From assembly GCA_963819975.1 (NCBI GenBank), contig CAWFYE010000009.1, positions 1-64,000 on the forward strand: DNA of 64,000 nucleotides. The letters run 5' to 3'. The stretch comes from Palsa-1392 sp963819975 (GTDB taxonomy: Bacteria > Verrucomicrobiota > Verrucomicrobiia > Chthoniobacterales > UBA10450). A program made the translations under genes and the position numbers. Below are positions 1 to 8,671 of the stretch, one piece after another (position 1 is the first letter of the stretch; each line of letters begins with the position of its first letter). Under the pieces are notes generated by a model. That model had not been told where the DNA came from, ran no database searches, and saw nothing but the letters and a program-made list of their open reading frames with translations.

Positions 1-102
1 CAAGCGGACAAAATACTTGCCGCTTCGATCATCAGAGGCAAGGTATACGCCCTTTCCGGAGTCCGAAGAATCCAGCGTAGCTCAGTGGTAGAGCGGTCGG
101 CT
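1..102 (+). repeat. Left arm of an inverted repeat (tRNA-Asn 5' half plus upstream flank)
   Basis: Bases 1-102 recur in inverted orientation at 4640-4740. Bases 71-102 (the tRNA-Asn 5' half) match exactly. The ~70-base upstream flank is about 80% identical, sharing the runs TACTTGCCGCTTCGATC and GGCAAGGTATACGCCC. The arm may extend beyond the left window edge. The two arms enclose the decayed RND efflux operon. Confidence 0.85.
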
Positions 103-145
103 GTTAACCGATTGGTCGTAGGTTCAAATCCTACCGCTGGAGCCA
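71..145 (+). tRNA. tRNA-Asn (GTT anticodon)
   Basis: A full cloverleaf can be drawn. The acceptor stem TCCAGCG pairs with CGCTGGA, followed by discriminator G and an encoded CCA at 143-145. The D arm is GCTC/GAGC. The anticodon stem GTCGG/CCGAT carries the loop CTGTTAA, giving anticodon GTT. The T arm is GTAGG/CCTAC with loop TTCAAAT. The 3' end overlaps, on the opposite strand, the last codons of the neighbouring RND pump pseudogene, so the pump's present C-terminus is read from the tRNA sequence. Confidence 0.97.
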
Positions 146-3100
146 TTTCCGGCCCTCGGCTTAAGCGAAGGCGCCGCGCCCAAAGGGAGCGCGGCCTTGC
201 CAGGCGGCTTCTCTTTGATTGTATCCGAAGCAAACCCACGAATCACGACGTAAAAGACCGGAGTCAGAAGCAGTCCGAAAAAGGTCACCCCGAGCATGCC
301 GAAGAAGACCGCCGTGCCTAACGACTGCCGCATTTCCGCGCCCGCACCCTGGGCCAAGACAAGCGGCACGACCCCAGGATGAAGGCGAAGGAAGTCATCA
401 GAATCGGTCGCAACCGCAGCCGGCAGGCCTCGATCGCGGCTTCGAAACGGTCTTGCCCGGCGTGCTCCTGTTGCCGCGCAAACTCGACGATAAGAATGGC
501 GTTCTTACTCGCCAGACCAACCAGCACGACGAAGCCGATCTGGGTCAAAATATTGTTGTCCATCCCGCGGAAGAATCACGCCCGCGATCGCGCTGAGCAG
601 ACACATCGGCACAATCAGGATGACGGCGAGCGGCAGCGTCCAGCTCTCGTATTGCGCGGCGAGGGTGAGGAAAACGAAGAGCACGCAGAGCGGGAAAATA
701 AAGAGAGCGGTGTTGCCGGCAGCGCGTTGTTGGTAGGCGAGATCGGTCCACTCGAAGCTCATCCCTGCGGCAGATTTTCGTGTGCCAGGCGCTCCATCGT
801 GTCGAGCGATTGGCCCGAGCTGAAGCCTTTGGCGGTATCGCCATTGATCTCCGCCGCCGGGATAAAGATTGTAGCGCACGACCCGATCGGACCGGTCGTT
901 TCCCGGATATTCATGACCGAACCGAGCGGGACGATGCCGCCATCGGCGTTACGCGTCTTCAGTCGCGCGATGTCGGAAACGTCGTCGCGAAATTGCGCAT
1001 CGGCCTGCGCCGTGACGCGGTAGGTCCGCCCGAAAAGGTTGAACTGATTGACGAAAGTCGAGCCGAGATAGGTCTGCAGCGTGTCGAAAATATTGCCAAG
1101 CGGAACGTTCAACATCTTGGCCTTCGTCCGATCGACTCGCGCAAAAAGCTGCGGCGTCGAGGCGCGAAACTGCGTAAAGACCTGGACCAAGCCGGCGTCG
1201 CCCCGCGCCGCCTGAATCACTTTGTCGGTCGCGGCCTGCAGTTCTCGCAGACCGGCGCCGGAACGATCCTGCACCTCCATCTTGAATCCACCGCCGGTCC
1301 CGAGTCCGCGCACAGGTGGCGGCGGAATGACGGCGACTTGCGCGCCTTGAATAACTGAGAGTCGCTTGCGCAGGTCGGCGATCACGGTCGGCCCATCGAG
1401 TTTGCTTCCCCGCTCGTCGAAGGGCGCGAAGCCGGGAAAAAGCGCGGCCGCGTTGGAGCTGTTCGCGCGTGTCGCACCGGAGAATCCGGCAAAGGCGACG
1501 ACGCGATTAATCCCGGGAGTTTGGAGCGCGATCTCGATGATCTGTCTTAATCACCTGGTCGGTCCGCTCGAGCGACGCGCCATCGGGAAGTTGCGCCGCA
1601 ATAATGGCGTAGCCCTGGTCTTGTGCCGGGATGAATCCGACCGGCACCCGTTTGAATGCGAAGAATGTACACGAGCAGAAGGCGTAGACGACCAGCGCCA
1701 ATCCGGTCTGCGGATGAGGCGAGTGACCGTCGGCACATAAACGCCGACGGTTTTCGCGAAGGCCACGTTAAAGCCGCGAAAGAGCCAGCCAAAGACGATG
1801 TCGAAAAGTCGCCCGAACCAACCTTTCTTCGCCCCGCGCGGCTGGAGCAGGATGCCGCCCAGCGCCGGGCTCAGAGTGAGCGAAACAAAAGCCGAAATAA
1901 GGGTCGAAACCGCGATCGTTAGGGCGAATTGCCGGTAAAATTGCCCGGAGATGCCACCGATGAACGCGGTCGGGACAAAGACCGCCGCGAGCACCAGCGC
2001 GACGATACAACCGGTCCGCCAACTTCGTCCATCGCTTTGCGCGCGGCGTCACAGGGCGAAAGTCCTTCCTCGATGTTGCGCTCGATATTTTCGACCACAA
2101 CGATGGCGTCATCGACCACGATACCGATCGCGAGGACAAGTCCGAAAAGCGAGAGGTTATTGAGCGAAAACCCGAGTGCCGCCATCGCGGCGAACGTTCC
2201 GATGAGCGAAATCGGAATCGCGACCAGCGGGATGACCGTCGCGCGCCACGACTGGAGGAAAATCATGACCACAAGAACGACGAGCAGCACCGCCTCAAAG
2301 ATCGTGTGCACGACCGCGCGAACCGATTCCTCGACGAACACGGTCGGATCGTAGATGACACGATACTCGAGGCCCTTCGGGAAATCCTTGCTCAACTCTT
2401 CCATCGTGTCGCGCACCGCGTGCGCGGTCGCGATCGCGTTCGATCCCGGGCGTTGTTGAATCGCGAGCGCGACAGCCTGCTTTGCCTGCTTCTCGTTAGG
2501 GAAACCGAGGTAACTGTTGACCGAATAGTCGAGTCCGCCCAATTCCACCCGCGCAACGTCGCGCACCCTGACCAGCCGGCCTTGCTTACCAGTTTTGACC
2601 ACGATCTCTTCGAACTGCGCCGGATCGACCAGCCGTCCGAGGGTGTTAACCGAAAGCTGAAAAGCGTGGCCCGGACCGACCGGTTGCTGCGCGATTACGC
2701 CAGCCGCCACTTGCGCGTTTTGTTCGCGCAGCGCCGCCACCACATCGCTTGCCGTCAGATCGACCGAGGCCAGTTTTTCCGGATCCAGCCAGACGCGCAT
2801 GCTGTACTCGCGCCCGCCGAAAACGTTGACCGACCCGACGCCCTCGATCCGCCGCAAGACATCGCGTACATGGAGGCTGGCGTAGTTGCTGATGTAAAGC
2901 TGATCGTAGCGATCGTCAGGCGAGAGCAGATGGACGACGAGGAGCAGATCAGGCGAACTCTTATCGGTCGTAACTCCAATGCGCTGCACTTCCTCGGGCA
3001 GACTGGGATCGGCAACCGCCACCCGATTTTGCACCAGCACCTGCGCCTTATCGAGATCCGTCCCCAGCTTGAACGTGATCGTGAGAGTCATCGTTCCGTC

Positions 3101-3358
3101 CGCCGTGCACTGCGAGCTAAGGTAAAGCATGTCTTCGACGCCGTTGATCTGCTGCTCGATCGGCGTCGCTACCGTGTCCGAAATGACCTGTGGATTGGCG
3201 CCCGGATAACTGGTCGTTACCACCACCGTCGGCGGCGCCACTTCCGGATACTGTGCGATCGGCAAAGTGTAATACGCGATCCCGCCCACGATCATGATCA
3301 CGAGCGAAATGACCGCGGCAAAAATCGGTCGGCTGATGAAGAAGTGGGAAAACTTCAT
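124..3358 (-). pseudogene. RND multidrug efflux pump, inner-membrane subunit (MexB/MexF/AcrB type), frameshifted
   Basis: This is the decayed remnant of a proton-driven RND transporter that would pump drugs or solvents out through a TolC-type channel. The first ~450 codons (3358 down to ~2010) are intact and typical, starting MKFSHFFISRPIFAAVIS and including the porter region and NxEDMLYLSS-like stretch. After that the homology jumps repeatedly between frames: near 2005, 1700, 1510, 880 and 850 (a compensating pair that replaces RVVRYNLYP), 775, 560 and 368. Total span (~1078 codons) equals a full family member of about 1040 residues, so the lesions are small indels, not large deletions. The end runs into the tRNA-Asn gene. 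It follows the membrane-fusion pseudogene by 8 bases. Alternative: local assembly error; but flanking genes are clean. Confidence 0.9.
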
Positions 3359-3366
3359 CTCGGAGA

Positions 3367-4602
3367 CTACGGCTTAGAGGGAGACGCTTTCGCTGCCGGT
3401 GGCGAGGCGTCTTCGCCCGTCGGGCGCGCCAGACCGGCGACGATCGCGGTCGCCCGTTCATCCGTCGTGATGAATTTCGAGGCTGGCGCCTCCTCCGCCT
3501 TCACCTTGAGTCCGGGGCGCACACTTTGCAAGCCGAGGACGACACTGGTTCGTTGGCCTGCAGGCCCTCCCGAATCACCCGCAGGCCATCGATCATTGGA
3601 CCCGGCTGCACCGTGCGGTATTTGGCCGTGCCATCGGGGGCCACGACCCAGACAAATTTCTGCGATTGATCGGACACGATCGCCTGGTCGGGAATCAAGA
3701 TCGCCGGGTGCGGCGGCGTGCCAAGGAGACGCGAGCCTAACGAACTGGCCGGGAGTCAGGACCAGATCGGGATTTTGAAAAATGGCCCGGCCCTGGATCG
3801 TCGCAGTGTTCACGTCGATTCGGTTTTCCACGAAATCCATCTCCCCGAGATGCGGAAATCCCGTCTTCGTCGGACAAGGCGAGCTTGACCGGGTTGGCGA
3901 CCTCGCGGGAACTCCGCCGGGCGCCTGACCTGTCGAGCCGCGTGTATTTCAGATAAGCCTGCTCGTCGGCCTCGAAATAGGCCTGGATCGGATCGAGCGA
4001 AACAATCGTGGTGAGTAGAGTCGCGGTCGCGGACGCCGCCGTTGATCAGGTTCCCTTCGCTCACTTCAGTGGCGATTGATCCGTCCGCTGACCGGCGCGT
4101 TGATGCTGGTAAAGTCGAGATTCAGTTGCGCGGCCTTTACTTCCGCCTGCGCCACCTGCAGGGCGGCCGCTGCCTCCAGTTGCTTGCTCCTCTGGTCGTC
4201 GAGATCCTGCGACGCGACGACTTTCTTGGTCGCCAATTCCTGAGTGCGTTTCAAGTTCGCATCAGCCAGCGCGAGGCCTGCTTCGGCCTGTTTGACCTGC
4301 GCATTCGCTCGGTCGAGCACGGCCTGATACGGGCGCGGGTCGATCACGAAAAGCAGATCGCCCTTTTTAACCATCTGTCCGTCCTTGAAGTGAATCGATT
4401 CGAGGTAACCGCTCACCTGGGAGCGAACTTCGACTTCATCGACTGCGGCGAGGCGCCCGGTGTATTCGTCCCATTCCGTGATTTCTTTTTGCTGCGCCTT
4501 GACCACGGTCACGGCCGGTGCCTGGGGTCCCCCTGACTGCCTTGGTTTTCCACACCCTGCGCACGCGAGCACGACGGCCAGCAAAATGACCGAGGATTTC
4601 AT
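3367..4602 (-). pseudogene. RND membrane fusion protein (MexA/MexE type), frameshifted
   Basis: This would be the periplasmic adaptor of the RND pump encoded just downstream. The first 175 codons (4602 to ~4070) read cleanly: a lipoprotein signal with lipobox LACAGC, the barrel-sandwich half motif SGYLESIHFKDGQMVKKGD, and an alpha-hairpin rich in Ala/Gln. Near 4068 the frame breaks inside the second lipoyl motif (APVSGRI). The rest is spread over three frames: EGNLINGG near 4035-4064, VENRIDVNTATIQGRAIF near 3780-3840, PDQAIVSDQSQKFVWVV near 3650-3700, and the C-terminus near 3367-3540. At least four indels are needed. The gene order (adaptor, then pump) is the usual one; no outer-membrane channel is present next to it. 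Confidence 0.9.
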
Positions 4603-4639
4603 TTTTGACTAGAAAACTGCGCACCGCGAATCACGGACG

Positions 4640-4671
4640 AGCCGACCGCTCTACCACTGAGCTACGCTGGA
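4640..4671 (-). pseudogene. tRNA-Asn 5' fragment
   Basis: On the minus strand the sequence from 4671 to 4640 is identical to the first 32 bases of the tRNA-Asn at 71-145 (acceptor 5' strand, D arm and start of the anticodon stem). It then diverges exactly before the anticodon, so there is no anticodon loop, T arm or CCA. It cannot make a functional tRNA. It lies 37 bases upstream of the membrane-fusion pseudogene start. Confidence 0.9.
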
Positions 4672-4740
4672 ATCTCGTTCCTGAAACGGGCGTATACCTT
4701 GCCCTTGAAGATCGAAGCGGCAAGTACTTTGTCCACCTTG
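4640..4740 (-). repeat. Right arm of the inverted repeat around the RND remnant
   Basis: This is the reverse-complement copy of 1-102: the tRNA-Asn fragment (4640-4671) plus about 69 bases of the region that lies upstream of the intact tRNA-Asn. The flanks differ by about one in five bases, including a one-base indel, so this is not a recent perfect duplication. No integrase or transposase gene is seen nearby. The remaining bases up to the initiator tRNA at 4804 hold nothing I recognise. Confidence 0.8.
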
Positions 4741-4803
4741 GCCCCGGGCTCCAATTGGCGTTTGCGTTCTTCGCGATCGCGGTGATTATTCCACTCTCAA
4801 GAT

Positions 4804-4880
4804 CGCGGGGTGGAGCAGTCTGGTAGCTCGTCAGGCTCATAACCTGAAGGCCGCGGGTTCAAATCCCGCCCCCGCAACCA
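4804..4880 (+). tRNA. Initiator tRNA-Met (CAT)
   Basis: The sequence closely follows the bacterial initiator tRNA. C1 faces A72, the unpaired first position that marks initiators (5' CGCGGGG against 3' CCCCGCA). The anticodon loop is CTCATAA, and CCA is encoded at 4878-4880. The anticodon stem is TCAGG/CCTGA, so only two consecutive G-C pairs sit next to the loop; the third pair (29:41) is A-T where most bacterial initiators have G-C. Confidence 0.97.
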
Positions 4881-4912
4881 ATCGTTTTTCCGGCGGTTGA
4901 TCGGCCCGGTGC

Positions 4913-5380
4913 TCAGGCTTTTCCCCCGAAGCTCACGTAATCGTCCAGGTCAAGCAGGTCGCCCCAGGTTCTGATGTCTTCCCGGGTTTGGCTGATCTTG
5001 CCAAGCATGTCGCCGAAATAAGCGCGCGTCTCCGCATCGCTCTCTGGCCCGCGACGCAGCATGTACTCGCTCCACTGCTCAATCTCCCACGGGGTGCGCT
5101 TCTGCTGCGCTGTCTCGTCGATCCAGTTTAAGATTTCGCCGTCGCCCTTCCCCGCCGCGAGTTGCTCGCGCATCGTGATCGGATCGATCCCGACAAAGTT
5201 AACGAAATGCTGATCGAGGGAGCAGTTGTAATGATACTCGCCATTTTTTGCGGCGATATCAGCACGGCCTTTATCGAGCATGCGCGGCAGGATAACGTAA
5301 CCCCCCAGGCGGGTACGCGGACTGCGCGGAGGACGTTGCGTGAGGTCGGGCGCGGCGATTTTTTGATCTTCTGCAGCCAT
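4913..5380 (-). CDS. DUF5069 domain protein
   Basis: A 155-residue cytoplasmic protein of unknown function. The opening DLTQRPPRSPRTRLGGYVI and the following PRMLDKGRA are characteristic of DUF5069 proteins, which I associate mainly with verrucomicrobia and relatives. There is no signal peptide or membrane segment; it is rich in charged residues and has a Trp-containing amphipathic C-terminus. It is the last gene of a minus-strand run, 23 bases after thioredoxin, so co-expression with thioredoxin and the HtrA-like protease is likely. What it does in that setting cannot be read from the sequence. Confidence 0.85.
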   Translation of the reverse strand: MAAEDQKIAAPDLTQRPPRSPRTRLGGYVILPRMLDKGRADIAAKNGEYHYNCSLDQHFVNFVGIDPITMREQLAAGKGDGEILNWIDETAQQKRTPWEIEQWSEYMLRRGPESDAETRAYFGDMLGKISQTREDIRTWGDLLDLDDYVSFGGKA

Positions 5381-5403
5381 TTTATTCCTGTCGTCGCTGA
5401 TAG

Positions 5404-5745
5404 TTAAGTGGAGGTCGGGTTGGTGATGAGATTATTGAGTTTCTCAAGGATCGTCTGCTTGGGCGCGCCGCCGACGAGCTGATCTTTCAATTCGCCGCCG
5501 CTGAAAAAGAGGAGGGTCGGAACAGCGCGGACGCTGAAGCGCTGCATGAGCGCCGGGTCGTCATCGATGTTGACCTTCGCGACGCGAAATTTTCCGTCGC
5601 TTTCCCGCGCGATCTCGTCGAGGAGCGGGGCAATCATCTTACACGGTCCGCACCATTCGGCCCAAAAGTCGACCAGCACCGGGATGGGCGACTGGATGAC
5701 GGCTTGCTCAAAACTGGCTTCGTTGATGTTGATGGGTTCGTTCAT
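5404..5745 (-). CDS. trxA: Thioredoxin
   Basis: A 113-residue protein-disulfide reductase of the cytoplasm. The active site WCGPC sits at about residues 31-35 within FWAEWCGPCKMIAPLL. The conserved cis-proline follows in VRAVPTLLFF, and KVNIDDDP matches the usual central strand. Length is that of a canonical single-domain thioredoxin. The start MNEPININEASFEQAV gives the normal N-terminus. It lies 18 bases after the protease gene and 23 before the DUF5069 gene, which suggests a protein-quality or redox-stress operon. Confidence 0.95.
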   Translation of the reverse strand: MNEPININEASFEQAVIQSPIPVLVDFWAEWCGPCKMIAPLLDEIARESDGKFRVAKVNIDDDPALMQRFSVRAVPTLLFFSGGELKDQLVGGAPKQTILEKLNNLITNPTST

Positions 5746-5763
5746 TTTTCCTTTGGTTTTTGG

Positions 5764-6822
5764 TTAATGTGATCTTGGACGACGGGGCGCCAGCGGAGGC
5801 AATTCCCGCGGCACCACCATGCAAAAAAGTTTCTCGGTCCCGCGCAGGAACATGAGCGGCGATGGAATCCCGATTTTGTCTGCGACAAGTTGTTTGTGCA
5901 GATCGTCGACCGTCGCGATCTGTTGGCCTTTGAAGCCCACGATGGTGTCGTTAGGCGCAAGTCCCGCGACCGCAGCCGGGCTGCCCGGTTCGACTTCCAT
6001 CACGAGAACGCCGCTGTCATTAGGCAATTTATGAAAACGCACGACCCGCGGATGGAGCGGCACGTTCTGGCCCGCCACCCCGATCGAACTGCGTCGAATT
6101 CGGCCATCCTTGATCAGCCACCCGGCAACGAACTTTGCCGTGTTACTCGCGATCGCAAAACAAATCCCCTGCGCCGGCAGGATGACTGCGGTGTTTACAC
6201 CGATGACTTCGCCCGCGCTGTTCAGGAGCGGTCCACCGGAGTTGCCTGGATTGAGTGCGGCGTCGGTCTGGATGATTTCGTCCATCAGCCGGCCCGACTC
6301 GGAACGCATCGAGCGTCCGAGCGCGCTCACGATTCCCGCTGTCACCGTCTGTTGAAATCCATAGGGCGAGCCGACCGCGACTGCTATCTGCCCTACCTGA
6401 ATCTGCGAGGAATCGGCGAGGCGCACGTGCTGGACGCCGGGCGCGTCGATCCGGATAACGGCGAGGTCGGTTTCGGGATCGGTCCCAATGAGTTGTGCGG
6501 GATATACGCGGGCATCGTGGAGGGTGACTTCGATTTCTCGCGCACCATGAACAACGTGACTGTTCGTCAGAATAAACCCGTCGCGGGCGAGGATGAAGCC
6601 GGAGCCACCGCCGGTTCCAAGCTCGCCGCTCAGGACGCGGATGTTGACCACACTCGGAGCGACGCGACCCACAACCGCCGCGATCGTTTGGGAATAGCTG
6701 TCGAGCAGTGGCGCGTCGCCTAACGACGCCTGCGCGACCGGGCCGAAAACTCCCGCACCTTCGCTCAGAACCGGCGCGAACCGCGGCCTCGAGCGGCGTT
6801 GTCTTTGTTGCAGTGCTTCCAT
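5764..6822 (-). CDS. HtrA/DegP-like trypsin-fold serine protease with PDZ domain
   Basis: A 352-residue S1C-family protease. The catalytic triad is visible: His in TNSHVV, Asp in DPETDLAVIRI, and Ser in NPGNSGGPLLNS. A single PDZ domain occupies roughly residues 250-340 (SGVLVMEVEPGSPAAVAGL). Unlike classical HtrA/DegP proteins there is no clear signal peptide or N-terminal membrane anchor; the N-terminus is basic (RQRRSRPRF). A cytoplasmic location is possible unless the true start lies elsewhere. It is 17 bases downstream of the SDR gene and 18 upstream of thioredoxin. The family degrades or refolds damaged proteins. Confidence 0.92.
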   Translation of the reverse strand: MEALQQRQRRSRPRFAPVLSEGAGVFGPVAQASLGDAPLLDSYSQTIAAVVGRVAPSVVNIRVLSGELGTGGGSGFILARDGFILTNSHVVHGAREIEVTLHDARVYPAQLIGTDPETDLAVIRIDAPGVQHVRLADSSQIQVGQIAVAVGSPYGFQQTVTAGIVSALGRSMRSESGRLMDEIIQTDAALNPGNSGGPLLNSAGEVIGVNTAVILPAQGICFAIASNTAKFVAGWLIKDGRIRRSSIGVAGQNVPLHPRVVRFHKLPNDSGVLVMEVEPGSPAAVAGLAPNDTIVGFKGQQIATVDDLHKQLVADKIGIPSPLMFLRGTEKLFCMVVPRELPPLAPRRPRSH

Positions 6823-6839
6823 TTTTTGATCGTTCGCCT

Positions 6840-7574
6840 TTACCAGGGGAGCGGCTCACCCATGTGAACATAGGTCCCATTCGGCCCGTCGGCACCGATC
6901 GTGGCCAACGCCACGCTGGTTTTGGCGCCGTCCTCAATTTCCATCATGGCGCCTTCTCCTCCCATCTCGGTTTTCACCCAGCCGGGGTGCGCCGCGTTTA
7001 CCTTGATTTTCGTATCCTTCAATTCATGCGCGAGTTGCACGGTGTAGGCATTGACCGCCGATTTCGAGACGTTGTAGGCCGGCGTGTCCTTGGCATGGTA
7101 AACCGGCGATCCCGGCGTCGCGTGGAATTCGATCGATCCCAGAATGCTCGAGAGATTGACGATCCGTCCGGCATCGCTCTTGCGCAGCAGCGGCAGAAAA
7201 GCCTGCGTCGTCGCGATCAGACCAAAAACATTTGTCTCAAAAGTTTTCCGCCAGATGTCGAGCGTTTGTTCGCTTGTTTTTTTGCCGCGGTCATCGGTCA
7301 TGACCCCGGCATTGTTGACCAGAATGTCGAGGCGGCCAAAGTCGCGTTCGACCTGAGCCACGGCCTTATTGATGCTAGTCGGATCGCTCACGTCGATCGC
7401 GATAGCATGCGCTGAGATTCCATCCTTGCGCAGTTCGGCGACGGCGCTTTCGCCCTTGGAAATGTCACGCGCCCCGACCAACACGGTAATGTCTTCCTTC
7501 CCAAGTTGGCGAGCGGTCTCGAGCCCGATGCCTTTGTTGGCGCCGGTAATTAGTGCTGTCTTCTTGTTGTTCAT
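6840..7574 (-). CDS. Short-chain dehydrogenase/reductase, carbonyl-reductase type
   Basis: A 244-residue NAD(P)H-dependent oxidoreductase. The cofactor loop TGANKGIGLETA is at residues 10-21, NNAGVM follows the fourth strand, and the catalytic Ser-Tyr-Lys set appears as NLSSILGS and YNVSKSAVN. Arg-Asp after the second strand (VGARD) points to NADP(H). The sequence pattern is that of carbonyl/quinone reductases rather than FabG. It is the third gene after the TetR regulator in a minus-strand run, so induction by a toxic carbonyl or quinone is a reasonable guess. Confidence 0.9.
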   Translation of the reverse strand: MNNKKTALITGANKGIGLETARQLGKEDITVLVGARDISKGESAVAELRKDGISAHAIAIDVSDPTSINKAVAQVERDFGRLDILVNNAGVMTDDRGKKTSEQTLDIWRKTFETNVFGLIATTQAFLPLLRKSDAGRIVNLSSILGSIEFHATPGSPVYHAKDTPAYNVSKSAVNAYTVQLAHELKDTKIKVNAAHPGWVKTEMGGEGAMMEIEDGAKTSVALATIGADGPNGTYVHMGEPLPW

Positions 7575-7599
7575 AATAAATGGGCTGTGTCGTTTTTCC

Positions 7600-7890
7600 T
7601 TAGGCCGATGGGATCATTTCCCGCACCTTGAGGTGGGCGAGAGTTGGAAAGAAGAGTGATGGAAACGGCGTCTTCCAAGAAGCTTCCTCTGCCTCTTGCA
7701 TCGCTCGGGTAATCAGACCCCGCGCGGTTGGATAGATCGTTTCGTAGTGAGTTTGGATCGCCGCTTCCAAGCGGGCGATCCCGTCCTTCAGCTTCCGGCA
7801 ATAATCGGCAGGAACATTTTCCGGCGGTTGGCAGTCTCTCGATCTTAGGATGGTATTCATTGTATTTTGGTATTGTATTTGACTAGTCAT
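7600..7890 (-). CDS. Small hypothetical protein under apparent TetR control
   Basis: A 96-residue protein that I do not recognise. It contains an amphipathic central helix (LKDGIARLEAAIQTHYETI) and no signal peptide or membrane segment. Two starts are possible. ATG at 7890 has an AAGGAG about 16 bases upstream, which is far. ATG at 7860 (MNTILRSRD) has no clear ribosome site but would leave the palindrome TTGACTAGTCAT (7879-7890) outside the gene, where a TetR operator would be expected. It lies between the TetR gene (46 bases upstream) and the SDR (25 bases downstream). Confidence 0.65.
   Translation of the reverse strand: MTSQIQYQNTMNTILRSRDCQPPENVPADYCRKLKDGIARLEAAIQTHYETIYPTARGLITRAMQEAEEASWKTPFPSLFFPTLAHLKVREMIPSA
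7879..7890. promoter_or_regulatory. Candidate TetR operator (promoter-proximal palindrome)
   Basis: TTGACTAGTCAT is a near-perfect palindrome around GACTAGTC. It shares the half-site TTGACT/AGTCA with the site at 8567-8582 on the other side of the TetR gene. It lies at the head of the small-hypothetical/SDR gene run. Role as operator is inferred. Confidence 0.5.
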
Positions 7891-7936
7891 CTATAAACTC
7901 TACGGGCTCCTTGGTTTCGTGGAAAATGGTTCGCAT

Positions 7937-8548
7937 TTACGTCGCGATTTTTTCGGACTGGACGCCGAGCAGCTCCAACGCGCCCGCGGCCAAACGCTGC
8001 AGCGGACGCACATCATTCTCGATCCGCGCCTGTGCCAGACTTCCCTGAAAAAACGCGACCAGCATTTGTGCCTTCGACCTCGCGTCCGGCGCAGAGATCA
8101 CACCCTGGGCGTGCGCATCGCGGATCGCAGACTCGAAATATTTGGCATTTCGATCAAGGATCTTGTGCACCTGATCGCCGATCGCGCGGTCCTGCGTCCC
8201 GATCTCACACCCTATGGAGCAATAAGGACAGCCGAGGACCGCACCGCATTGGCCATAAGCCTTCGTCTGGCCATTGTAGACATGATTGAAATAGCTCCGT
8301 AACCGATCCAGCGGCGGCACTGAAGCGGAAAAAATTTCGTCCATTCGTGCTTTTTTTTGTTGCCAATCCGCCTCCAGCGCTTTGACCGCGAGCTCGGATT
8401 TCGATTCAAAGAAATGATAAAAGCTTCCTTTTTTCGCGCCGGCCTTTTCGCAAATGGAATCGACCGACGTCGCGCCATAGCTGTGTTCCCAGATCAAATC
8501 CATCGCCGCGTTCATTAAACGCTCTTCGACGTCGCTTTGTCTCGGCAT
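7937..8548 (-). CDS. TetR/AcrR-family transcriptional regulator
   Basis: A 203-residue repressor. The N-terminal helix-turn-helix is typical: LIWEHSYGATSVDSICEKAG followed by KKGSFYHFFESKSEL at about residues 18-55. The C-terminal ligand domain contains a cysteine-rich stretch, CGAVLGCPYCSIGCE (four Cys), seen in TetR regulators that sense electrophiles or reactive carbonyls; sensing here is an inference. It sits head-to-head with an MFS exporter (8672) across 123 bases that contain the palindrome TTGACTGATTAGTCAA. It probably represses itself, the exporter and perhaps the downstream SDR run. Confidence 0.93.
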   Translation of the reverse strand: MPRQSDVEERLMNAAMDLIWEHSYGATSVDSICEKAGAKKGSFYHFFESKSELAVKALEADWQQKKARMDEIFSASVPPLDRLRSYFNHVYNGQTKAYGQCGAVLGCPYCSIGCEIGTQDRAIGDQVHKILDRNAKYFESAIRDAHAQGVISAPDARSKAQMLVAFFQGSLAQARIENDVRPLQRLAAGALELLGVQSEKIAT

Positions 8549-8566
8549 GGGGAAACCTGACTATAG

Positions 8567-8582
8567 TTGACTGATTAGTCAA
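8567..8582. promoter_or_regulatory. Candidate TetR operator between regulator and MFS exporter
   Basis: TTGACTGATTAGTCAA has 6-base inverted arms (TTGACT/AGTCAA) around GATT and lies 19 bases upstream of the TetR start codon. An overlapping imperfect palindrome, TGACTATAGTTGA, begins at 8558. Position between divergent regulator and transporter genes is the usual one for an autoregulatory TetR operator. Confidence 0.65.
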
Positions 8583-8671
8583 ATGGATTTTACAACCAAA
8601 CTTAACGTCCGAACGGGCGCCGATCCGGAGGGAGATCCTTCCAGATATCCAGCGGCGTGCTCTAGTTCGGC

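Noticed and set aside
2306..3778. 490-codon plus-strand frame opposite the RND genes
   Set aside because: It is the GC-rich antisense shadow of the pump gene: Arg/His/Asp-rich with no recognisable motif.
124..4602. Explaining the RND frameshifts purely as sequencing error
   Set aside because: Not excluded, but the lesions stop sharply at the tRNA repeats while long neighbouring genes such as lon and the DUF2339 gene are clean, which favours real decay.
4631..4840. Minus-strand open frame of 69 codons across the tRNA fragment and initiator tRNA
   Set aside because: It is antisense to tRNA sequence at both ends; such frames are common annotation artefacts and nothing in it resembles a protein family.
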